The position numbers and the translations under genes are program-made. The notes beneath the pieces are model-generated. The model worked only from the letters and a program-made list of their open reading frames with translations, searched no databases and was not told where the DNA came from. This document shows positions 16,857 to 23,539 of a DNA stretch of 44,519 nucleotides, piece by piece. Within the stretch, counting starts at the first letter, position 1. Every line of letters starts with the position of its first letter. This DNA is from JBIICI01 sp044238935 (GTDB taxonomy: Bacteria > Pseudomonadota > Alphaproteobacteria > Micavibrionales > Micavibrionaceae): the NCBI GenBank assembly GCA_044238935.1, contig JBIICI010000015.1:1-44519 (forward strand), in the 5' to 3' direction.

Positions 16857-17276
16857 ATGGTGGTAACGATGCACACTGAGCGCGAAGTATCTGAGCATAA
16901 TATAATCGACAATCACAATACAGTGACGACGCTGAATGAAGATAGAGTCGTTTTGGCAATTATTGATAAGAAGATTACCGAAGATGGGTATTTGCGCAAT
17001 TTTTTGCCTGCCATTCGTCAATCACTGGCGCGGCATGATGAATTACGATTAGCGGTCTATTTCCGTCACCATCATGGGTGGGAGCAGGAGGCGGCGTTTA
17101 AGGATATGGATAGCTTTTCTGATTATGCCCATAAAATCAAAAAAGTGGCGCTGATCAATGCCAATCAAAAAGAAATGATCCGTCAAGAAGTGCGAACAGC
17201 AAAGCACCCAAATATCGAAACACGATTATTTACTGAAGAAGAATATGGGCAGGCTTTAGTTTGGATTATGGAGTAA
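16857..17276 (+). CDS. SpoIIAA-like (STAS-fold) protein
   Basis: 139 aa, cytoplasmic. From residue about 30 it follows the SpoIIAA-like pattern: VVLAIIDKKITEDGYLRNFLPAI, then LRLAVYFRHHHGWEQEAAFKDM, KVALINANQKEM, and the terminal ETRLFTEEEYGQALVWI. These small proteins adopt a STAS/anti-sigma-antagonist-like fold, and their partners are generally unknown. The first ATG is at 16857; a second at 16869 has GGTGG just upstream and may be the real start. It is transcribed divergently from thrS and converges, with a 2-bp gap, on a 69-aa gene. Confidence 0.7.
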   Translation: MVVTMHTEREVSEHNIIDNHNTVTTLNEDRVVLAIIDKKITEDGYLRNFLPAIRQSLARHDELRLAVYFRHHHGWEQEAAFKDMDSFSDYAHKIKKVALINANQKEMIRQEVRTAKHPNIETRLFTEEEYGQALVWIME

Positions 17277-17278
17277 TC

Positions 17279-17488
17279 TCAAACCAAAATATCAACATTG
17301 GATCCGCGACCACCAGAGGGGGCAAGGGATGATGTTTGATTATTTGCCGCTTGGGTAGCGTTTTTTGCGCCTTGTTCCACCAAGTTTGCGACTTGTTGCC
17401 CAGTTTCAGCGGCTTGTTTGATAAAAGTCTGTTGTGTTTTCTGTAAATTTAGGGCTTGTTGTGCGGCAATAGCAGGGGGCAGTTCCAT
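17279..17488 (-). CDS. Small Gln/Ala-rich protein, YjfB-like
   Basis: 69 aa with a good ribosome site (AAGGAA, 6 bp before the ATG at 17486-17488). The sequence is a single predicted amphipathic helix rich in Gln, Ala and Thr (MELPPAIAAQQALNLQKTQQ at the start), with a flexible Ser/Gly segment and the end GSNVDILV. This layout resembles the small YjfB 'putative motility protein' family, but the match is by pattern only and no flagellar genes are nearby. Confidence 0.6.
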   Translation of the reverse strand: MELPPAIAAQQALNLQKTQQTFIKQAAETGQQVANLVEQGAKNATQAANNQTSSLAPSGGRGSNVDILV

Positions 17489-17631
17489 GAAACATTCCTT
17501 ATATATTTATTTTACAGTTGATACCTAATCATTATACATTACCATCTATTAAGATTTTATAAATCCATTGCAGGCAATCTATGAATACGATAATAGAAAT
17601 AGTGTAACACAAAATATAAAGGATGAAAAGC

Positions 17632-18621
17632 ATGATTATTGTGACAGGCGGCGCAGGATTTATCGGATCAAACCTTGTTGCAGGGTTAGAAGCAGAAGGC
17701 GTTGGTGATATTGTGATTTGCGATATTTTAGGCACAGATGATAAATGGCGCAATGTATCAAAGCGTGAAATTCGTGATGTTGTGCATCCTGATCGATTAT
17801 TTGATTATTTAAAAACCCATGCGACACAAATCCAAGCCATCTTTCATATGGGGGCAATTTCATCCACGACTGAAAAAGATGTGGATTTGATCATGGATAC
17901 GAATTTTGTCTTTTCACGCAGATTGTGGAAATGGTGTGCGCGCAATAAAGTGCGTTTTATTTATGCATCCTCTGCGGCGTCCTATGGTGATGGGGCGGCA
18001 GGGTTTGAAGATGATGATTCATTGGAATATTTAGCAAAATTAAACCCTCTTAATCCATATGGTTGGTCGAAACATGTTTTTGATCGCCGTGTGTCACGCG
18101 TGGTGACGGATCGGCTGGAAGCAACGCCACCGCAATATGTGGGCTTGAAATTCTTTAATGTCTATGGCCCTAATGAATATCATAAAGGCGGTCAAAAAAG
18201 CGTGATTGCGCATTTATTCCCACAGATCCAAGCGGGAGCATCGGCGCGATTATTTAAATCCTATCACCCTGATTATAAGGATGGGGGGCAGTTGCGCGAT
18301 TTTATCTATGTTAAAGATTGCGTGCGTGTGATGTTATGGCTCTATCATAACCCACAGATTAGCGGGCTTTATAATGTGGGAACGGGTGAATGTCGCTCCT
18401 TTAAGGATTTGGCTGAGGCGACCTTTGCCGCGATGAATAAACCTGCGAAAATCACCTATATTGAAATGCCTGATGATTTAAAAGAAAAATATCAATATTA
18501 TACCAAGGCCAATATCGATAAATTGCGTGCTGTGGGCTATGATTTGCCCTTTACGTCCTTAGAAGACGGAGCGCGAGATTACGTTCAAAATTATTTGGCA
18601 AATACAGATCATTATCAATAA
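17632..18621 (+). CDS. hldD: ADP-L-glycero-D-manno-heptose 6-epimerase
   Basis: 329 aa from the ATG at 17632, which has AAAGGA 8 bp upstream; an ATG at 17623 is too close to that site. It is a short-chain dehydrogenase/reductase epimerase: NADP-binding TGGAGFIGSNL at the N-terminus, catalytic Ser region IYASSAASYGDG, and YxxxK as PYGWSKHVF. GLKFFNVYGPNEYHKG is characteristic of HldD. It converts ADP-D,D-heptose to ADP-L,D-heptose for the LPS inner core. It is followed 25 bp later by lgt on the same strand, so an envelope-biogenesis operon hldD-lgt-midA is likely. Confidence 0.93.
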   Translation: MIIVTGGAGFIGSNLVAGLEAEGVGDIVICDILGTDDKWRNVSKREIRDVVHPDRLFDYLKTHATQIQAIFHMGAISSTTEKDVDLIMDTNFVFSRRLWKWCARNKVRFIYASSAASYGDGAAGFEDDDSLEYLAKLNPLNPYGWSKHVFDRRVSRVVTDRLEATPPQYVGLKFFNVYGPNEYHKGGQKSVIAHLFPQIQAGASARLFKSYHPDYKDGGQLRDFIYVKDCVRVMLWLYHNPQISGLYNVGTGECRSFKDLAEATFAAMNKPAKITYIEMPDDLKEKYQYYTKANIDKLRAVGYDLPFTSLEDGARDYVQNYLANTDHYQ

Positions 18622-18646
18622 AGAAAATCAATAAAGAAAAATCGGC

Positions 18647-19438
18647 ATGATTCCATTTCCTAATATTGACCCTGTTGCTATATCCTTTGGCGTTTTTCAG
18701 ATACGTTGGTATGCGTTGGCGTATTTGGCAGGGATATTGATTGGATGGGGAGGCGTTCGGCGCTTGGCGGATCGTTATGGGGCGATTTCTAAAGTGCAGA
18801 TTGATGATTTTATCGCTTATGTGATTGCAGGCATTATTTTGGGGGGGCGTTTTGGCTATGTTATTTTTTATAACGCGCCCTATTATTTATCCAATCCATT
18901 GGAAATGCTCTATATTTGGCAAGGGGGCATGTCCTTTCATGGGGGTGTTTTGGGCGTTATTGCTGCATGTCTTATCTATGCGCGGCGTTATAAAATTTCC
19001 TTTTGGCATTTATTGGATATGGTGGCAGCTTTTACCCCTGTTGGATTATTTTTTGGGCGCGTTGCCAATTTCATTAATGCCGAACTTTATGGGCGCATTA
19101 CGGAGTCACCATGGGGGATCGTTTTCCCAAACGCAGGGGACTTACCCCGTCACCCCAGCCAGCTTTATGAGGCTGTATTAGAAGGGCTGGTTTTAGGGCT
19201 TGTCCTGCAAATTTTGGTATGGAAAACCGCTATTTTAAAATGTCGTGGTGCGGTGGGGTGTTTGTTTTTAATCGGATATGGCATTTCACGTATTATCATT
19301 GAAAATTTCCGTGAGCCTGATCCGCAGATTGGATTTCTGATTGCACAAATCACAATGGGGCAGCTTTTATCCTGTATCATGGTTTTGGTGGGCGCTGTGG
19401 GGCTGTGGTTTTTCGTAAAGCGTTCTCAATCCATATGA
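18647..19438 (+). CDS. lgt: Prolipoprotein diacylglyceryl transferase
   Basis: 263 aa, seven predicted membrane segments. Hallmarks are RWYALAYLAGIL, the HGG motif in MSFHGGVLG, and the family signature GRVANFINAELYGR, in which Ala replaces the more common Gly, a substitution the published pattern permits. The essential Arg/Glu/His residues are visible. Lgt transfers a diacylglyceryl group from phosphatidylglycerol to the lipobox Cys of lipoprotein precursors at the inner membrane. Its TGA overlaps the start of midA (ATGA), giving tight coupling. Confidence 0.96.
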   Translation: MIPFPNIDPVAISFGVFQIRWYALAYLAGILIGWGGVRRLADRYGAISKVQIDDFIAYVIAGIILGGRFGYVIFYNAPYYLSNPLEMLYIWQGGMSFHGGVLGVIAACLIYARRYKISFWHLLDMVAAFTPVGLFFGRVANFINAELYGRITESPWGIVFPNAGDLPRHPSQLYEAVLEGLVLGLVLQILVWKTAILKCRGAVGCLFLIGYGISRIIIENFREPDPQIGFLIAQITMGQLLSCIMVLVGAVGLWFFVKRSQSI

Positions 19439-20469
19439 TCGAAGAGATAGTACGGGATAAGATACGGGAAAAATCGGGTCTATCCGTCTGTGAATTTATG
19501 GATTTGGTTTTGACGCATCCGCAATATGGATATTATACGCAAAAAGATCCATTGGGGCAGAGGGGGGATTTTATCACTGCGCCTGAAATTTCCCAAATGT
19601 TTGGCGAAACATTGGCTGTTTGCTTGGCGGATGTGTATATCCAACGTTTTGCGCCATTGCAAAAATTATATTTGGTCGAATGTGGCGCAGGCAGTGGGAT
19701 TTTGATGGCGGATATATTGCGTTGTCTGCAAAAAATTGCGCCATCTATGGCGGCGATTATCCAGCCTGTATTTATTGAGATTAATCCGATTTTGCAAGCA
19801 AAGCAAAAACAAGCTGTGCCACAAGCCATTTGGGCAGATCAATTGGATGAAGGTTTATTTGTTGAAAATGCCCCTGTCTTTTTTGTGGGGAATGAATTTT
19901 TGGATGCCCTTTCATTTAATTCATATATTTACAATCAAAAACAATGGATTGAAAGAGTTATTGAAAGTGATGAATTAGGTTTTGTATGGGCGGCGCGTTC
20001 TGTTTCTTTGCCTTGTTCTATCCCTTTCCCAGATAATCCAAAAGAGGGCGATATTTTTGAGTACGCCCCAGATCGTGAGGGATTTATATCGAAAATATGT
20101 TTTTTTATCAATAAATTAAATGGTTTTGCTATTTTTTTAGATTATGGACATTTGCAATCATCTTTTGGGGATACATTCCAAGCCATGCATCGGCATCAAT
20201 ATTGTGATGTGTTTGATCATTTGGGGCAGGCGGATTTAACGTCACATGTGGATTTTGACCGCCTGTCACAGATCGCGCGGCAATCAGGGCGACATGTTAC
20301 CTTATCAACACAAGCCGATTTCTTGCGTCATTACGGGATTGATATGCGGCTGCAACAATTGCAAAAGGGCAAATCCATCGCCCAACAAAAGCGCCTATCC
20401 CAAGATCACGCCCGCCTGACCGATAATGATCAGATGGGCGTTTTGTTTAAGGTTATGATGATTGCATAG
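19435..20469 (+). CDS. SAM-dependent methyltransferase, MidA/NDUFAF7 family
   Basis: 344 aa from the ATG at 19435, which overlaps the lgt stop by 4 bp. N-terminal FMDLVLTHPQYGYY, then GQRGDFITAPEISQMFGE, and the SAM-binding LVECGAGSGILMADIL are hallmarks of the COG1565 family. In mitochondria NDUFAF7 methylates an Arg of a complex I subunit; the bacterial members probably also methylate proteins, but the substrate is not established here. GNEFLDALSFNSY and FLDYGH are also conserved. A palindromic repeat that can act as a terminator follows 57 bp later, separating it from pgeF. Confidence 0.9.
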   Translation: MIEEIVRDKIREKSGLSVCEFMDLVLTHPQYGYYTQKDPLGQRGDFITAPEISQMFGETLAVCLADVYIQRFAPLQKLYLVECGAGSGILMADILRCLQKIAPSMAAIIQPVFIEINPILQAKQKQAVPQAIWADQLDEGLFVENAPVFFVGNEFLDALSFNSYIYNQKQWIERVIESDELGFVWAARSVSLPCSIPFPDNPKEGDIFEYAPDREGFISKICFFINKLNGFAIFLDYGHLQSSFGDTFQAMHRHQYCDVFDHLGQADLTSHVDFDRLSQIARQSGRHVTLSTQADFLRHYGIDMRLQQLQKGKSIAQQKRLSQDHARLTDNDQMGVLFKVMMIA

Positions 20470-20526
20470 AATGTAATTCTTTCTACACAAGCCAAGATAG
20501 AGCTTGCCATTTCGTCTATTCTTCTG

Positions 20527-20598
20527 CCGTCATGCTGGACGTGATCCAGCATCTCCCTGCCTATAATCACGAGATCCCGTGTCACGCACGGGATGACG
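20527..20598 (+). repeat. Palindromic intergenic repeat with compensatory changes
   Basis: Two hairpins in the usual order: ATGCTGGA with TCCAGCAT, and ATCCCGTG with CACGGGAT. Compared with copies at 4.7-5.4 kb the first stem has changed on both sides (CCGGA to CTGGA, TCCGG to TCCAG), preserving pairing. Confidence 0.85.
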
Positions 20599-20607
20599 AT
20601 TTTTTTT
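20574..20607 (+). terminator. Palindromic repeat hairpin acting as a probable intrinsic terminator
   Basis: Stem ATCCCGTG (20574-20581) with CACGGGAT (20587-20594) is followed after five bases by a run of T. It would end the lgt-midA transcript. The 5-bp gap before the T run weakens the call. Confidence 0.45.
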
Positions 20608-20648
20608 ACAGAAAATTCAAATAAATTCTATAGTCAAATTTATTTGGT

Positions 20649-21029
20649 TTAGTTTGGTGTGAAAGTGGGCGCTTTTGCCAATGGCTGAGCTTTTTCAAAC
20701 CCTTTATTATGTCCATCAATGACGGCTTGTCGGGCGCTAGTAACGCCATCTATAACGCCTTGAACGCCAGTTGCTTTTAGTACAGAATTTGTTGTATTTG
20801 TAACATTTTTTGATACTTCTTTTCCGACGCTATTGATGCCATCTATCACATTTTGTATACCAGTGATCTTTAGTGCATAATTTGCTGTATTTGTAATACC
20901 TATTGATACTTCGTTAAATGTTTTTTGTGCTGTTCCACGCATACTTCCATAGTTCTCACCCAAATCAGAAAGGACTTTGTTAAATCCGTGGTATGATTGT
21001 TCTTGTCTTGCTTTTTGTGGTGTTGTCAT
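20649..21029 (-). CDS. Unrecognised 126-aa protein with two internal repeats
   Basis: Two adjacent 31-residue repeats cover about 40-70 and 71-101. Each reads EVS, then NT, then LK-TG-Q-VIDG (LKITGIQNVIDG and LKATGVQGVIDG). There is no signal peptide and no membrane segment; the repeats are probably amphipathic helices. AGGAG lies 6 bp before the ATG at 21027-21029, so it is a well-signalled gene. It sits on the opposite strand between midA and pgeF together with a palindromic repeat, interrupting a neighbourhood usually contiguous in alphaproteobacteria. A phasin-like or surface-associated role is possible; I cannot assign one. Confidence 0.6.
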   Translation of the reverse strand: MTTPQKARQEQSYHGFNKVLSDLGENYGSMRGTAQKTFNEVSIGITNTANYALKITGIQNVIDGINSVGKEVSKNVTNTTNSVLKATGVQGVIDGVTSARQAVIDGHNKGFEKAQPLAKAPTFTPN

Positions 21030-21159
21030 ATGCGCTCCTGTATCTTTGTTTAATATACATAATTACATAAAAATATTAACAAAGTGTAAATTTATATTGA
21101 GTTTGTTTCTATATTCTATAGACTTGGCTAATCGACCCTTAAAATGTTAAAACAGATAT

Positions 21160-21939
21160 ATGCAGCAAAAATCTCTCTATTTCTCAGACACGCTTTTTAC
21201 CCAACCTGACATTCAGCACGGCTTTTTTGGGCGGCGCGGGGGGGTGAGTCAGGGGGTTTTTGACTCCTTGAATTGTGCCCTATCATCGGGGGATCATCTG
21301 GATCATGTGGCACAAAATCGGGCGATTGTCCAAGAAATAATGGGGGCAAATCGCCTGATCAGCTTGATGCAAATTCACAGTTCTGTCTGTCATGTGATTA
21401 CAGATCGTGATGCACCGCGCATGGAAGGAGATGCGATGGTAACCGCATTGCCCCAGATTGCCCTCGGGATCTTAACAGCCGATTGTGTGCCTGTATTATT
21501 TTCGGGGCGTACCCATACAGGAAAACCCATTATTGGCGCCGCGCACGCGGGGTGGCGTGGGGCATTATCGGGAATATTGGAAAATACCATTGCGCAAATG
21601 GAGGCTTTGGGTGCGGAAAGAAACACAATTCACGCCACTATTGGCCCTTGTATTGCTGTGGAATCTTATGAAGTGCAAACTGATTTCGCTGCCCCTTTTT
21701 TAGCTCAAGACCCCTTAAATGCTGTTTTTTTTATTCCTTCCCCCCATAATGACCAGAAATATTTGTTTGACTTATTTGGATATGTACGTCAAATTTTGAT
21801 GAAAGCTGCAATTGGGCATGTTACGGGCAATCTGCGCGATACATTGGCCAATAAAGATGATTTTTTCAGCTATCGTCGCGCCTGTATCAACGGGGATACA
21901 GATTATGGTCGACAAATATCTGTGATTGTGATTAGATAA
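21160..21939 (+). CDS. pgeF: PgeF/YfiH family multi-copper polyphenol oxidoreductase-fold enzyme
   Basis: 259 aa. Family motifs in order: HGFFGRRGGVS, MQIHSSVCHV, ILTADCVPVLF, GAAHAGWRGAL and ATIGPCIAVESYEV, ending FFSYRRACINGDTDYGRQ. The conserved His and Cys form the metal site. Relatives have been reported as peptidoglycan-editing factors and as purine nucleoside-cleaving enzymes, so the physiological reaction is uncertain. The start is the ATG at 21160. The zeta-like kinase gene follows on the same strand after about 20 bp, possibly co-transcribed. Confidence 0.92.
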   Translation: MQQKSLYFSDTLFTQPDIQHGFFGRRGGVSQGVFDSLNCALSSGDHLDHVAQNRAIVQEIMGANRLISLMQIHSSVCHVITDRDAPRMEGDAMVTALPQIALGILTADCVPVLFSGRTHTGKPIIGAAHAGWRGALSGILENTIAQMEALGAERNTIHATIGPCIAVESYEVQTDFAAPFLAQDPLNAVFFIPSPHNDQKYLFDLFGYVRQILMKAAIGHVTGNLRDTLANKDDFFSYRRACINGDTDYGRQISVIVIR

Positions 21940-21962
21940 AATTTTTAGTTGTTGTTGTGGGA

Positions 21963-22979
21963 ATGCATATGTTTTGGGAAGATTCGATTTTAGAGCCAGA
22001 AATTCAAAAGGCCATTCATCATGATTTATTAGTTGAGATGAATTTGCCAAAACATTTTTCGGAAATTCTATCACCTGCCATGAGTCGGGTGAAGGCGCAT
22101 ATTGGTCGTAGCGGACGTGATTTTAAGCCATCTTTTGTCGGGGTTTTTGGGATTCCTGCTTGTGGGAAAACAACGTTTATGGCGTCTTTTTCACGATTTG
22201 ATCGTTCTGAAATCTATGATTTAAGCATTGATAATATGATTTATATGTTGCGGGTGATGCAGCAAGATCATGCAGGGTTCATTCCTATGTTGGATTGCGC
22301 AGACATTCAGAATTTGTCAGATGTCAATTTCAAAGATGCGTTTTATATCAGCACAAAGCGTATGATTGAGCTGTTAAAACCCCATCCATCTATTCAATTT
22401 ATTTTGGCAAAATATGGGGTGACATCTGTATTGCAGCAACGTGCGGCGCTGAATTTATGTGGTCGTATGATGGTCAAAACAGCCCTGATTTTATGTGCAG
22501 TGCAGGGATTGCCGATTATTTATGAAACAGCATTTTCCTATGATCAGGGGTCAATTTTGCCTGAGATTAAAAATTTATTAGCCAAGCAATATGATTGCCA
22601 TATTGTGGGATTAAGTGAGGATCAAGATTTTTGTGCCTTGCGCTTGATGGATGCTTATAAAACGCAATCATCCCAAACATTGGACTTATTCCGCGAAAGT
22701 TTGGCGCATCGATCAATTTTATTCCGTAAAAATGTGCAATCTCTGCAACATGATGATACGCATATCCCGATTTATTATTTTGTGGGGACAGATTACCCCA
22801 TCAAAGGATATGCATTGTTGGCATGCGCAGAACAAAGCCAAACACAATTTTCACCCCTTGAAAATAGCCATGCTTTGTTTCGCGTGCATTATGCAGTGAA
22901 TGAAGATAAAGACGCAGGCAGCTATAGCAACCGCAGCAAAGGTCTGATTAATGAGCCATCCTATCCAAAAATGGGATAG
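21963..22979 (+). CDS. Zeta-toxin-like P-loop kinase
   Basis: 338 aa from the ATG at 21963; the GTG at 21957 and ATG at 21969 are alternatives. The P-loop is GIPACGKTTF near residue 60. SIDNMIYMLRVMQQDHAGF follows where zeta kinases have the substrate-side Asp region, and GLPIIYETAFS matches the zeta 'vET/vEG' strand. Zeta toxins phosphorylate UDP-GlcNAc and block wall synthesis when not held by an epsilon antitoxin. No small antitoxin ORF is adjacent, so this may be an immune, orphan or repurposed kinase. A stem-loop terminator overlaps its stop codon. Family confidence is moderate because only the kinase core resembles zeta. Confidence 0.6.
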   Translation: MHMFWEDSILEPEIQKAIHHDLLVEMNLPKHFSEILSPAMSRVKAHIGRSGRDFKPSFVGVFGIPACGKTTFMASFSRFDRSEIYDLSIDNMIYMLRVMQQDHAGFIPMLDCADIQNLSDVNFKDAFYISTKRMIELLKPHPSIQFILAKYGVTSVLQQRAALNLCGRMMVKTALILCAVQGLPIIYETAFSYDQGSILPEIKNLLAKQYDCHIVGLSEDQDFCALRLMDAYKTQSSQTLDLFRESLAHRSILFRKNVQSLQHDDTHIPIYYFVGTDYPIKGYALLACAEQSQTQFSPLENSHALFRVHYAVNEDKDAGSYSNRSKGLINEPSYPKMG

Positions 22980-22990
22980 GATTTTTTATT
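22958..22990. terminator. Bidirectional terminator between the zeta-like and Rap1a-like genes
   Basis: Stem ATCCTATCC (22958-22966) with GGATAGGAT (22974-22982), followed by a T-rich tract on the plus strand and preceded by A-rich bases in the loop. It overlaps the TAG of the zeta-like gene, and the convergent gene ends at 22986. Confidence 0.75.
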
Positions 22991-23426
22991 TCCTTTTTCG
23001 AACTTTTTTTGCCTTACAGGGGTAATATTCATACAAAGCCGTAATCACTGCCCCTGCGGCGGTGAATCCGTCATGTTGTTTATTTTTATATAAATAGGCA
23101 TAAATGACATCTTGTAGGCGTTTTAGCGGTTCTTTTTCAGGGATACAAATTTGTACAGTGGGGGGGTTGCCTAGGGATATTTGGAAATTTTGATAATCCA
23201 AAATGCCTGCAATATAGGATTGGCACATATAATGTCCATGCGGCACGACCTCACCCCCTTTTGCATTACGCGCACAAAGTTTTAGCAGATCGTTACCATT
23301 CAGCTTTGATGCATAGGCGGGCTGGGCGATGGTGAGAAGGGTTAGGATACTCAAGACAGCGTAAGTTTTTTTAACAATTGCACGCTTAAATCCAATATTG
23401 TCATCACCCGATTTATTCGGCGTCAT
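22986..23426 (-). CDS. Rap1a/Tai-like exported protein with repeat-derived N-terminus
   Basis: 146 aa from the ATG at 23424-23426; upstream in-frame codons come only from palindrome sequence. A signal peptide (KKTYAVLSILTLLTIAQPAYA) follows a 20-residue leader. The mature part fits Rap1a/Tai: LNGNDLLKLCARN, HYMCQSYIAGILDY, QICIPEKE, and ITALYEYYPC, with four Cys placed as in the family. Rap1a is a periplasmic immunity protein against type VI secretion effectors, but many homologues have no effector nearby, as here. The leader (MTPNKSGDD) and start codon are encoded by a segment identical to part of the composite repeats at 3.2 and 5.1 kb. Confidence 0.7.
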   Translation of the reverse strand: MTPNKSGDDNIGFKRAIVKKTYAVLSILTLLTIAQPAYASKLNGNDLLKLCARNAKGGEVVPHGHYMCQSYIAGILDYQNFQISLGNPPTVQICIPEKEPLKRLQDVIYAYLYKNKQHDGFTAAGAVITALYEYYPCKAKKVRKRK

Positions 23427-23494
23427 GCTGGACGTGATTCCGCATCTCCCGCCTATAAGCACGAGATACCGCGTCAAGCGCGGTATGACGGCGG
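23400..23494 (+). repeat. Palindromic repeat copy plus 21-bp tail segment, overlapping a gene start
   Basis: The second hairpin is ATACCGCG with CGCGGTAT, both sides changed relative to ATCCCGTG/CACGGGAT, so pairing is kept. The first hairpin has decayed. Bases 23400-23420 are the reverse complement of 3247-3267 in block A. Confidence 0.8.
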
Positions 23495-23539
23495 ACATCA
23501 CTGAGGCTTTATGACGATTGCAAAACACTGTAAAACGCA

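Noticed and set aside
18647..19438. Loss of a key Gly in the Lgt signature
   Set aside because: Ala at that position (GRVANF) is allowed by the family pattern, so the enzyme is not considered defective.
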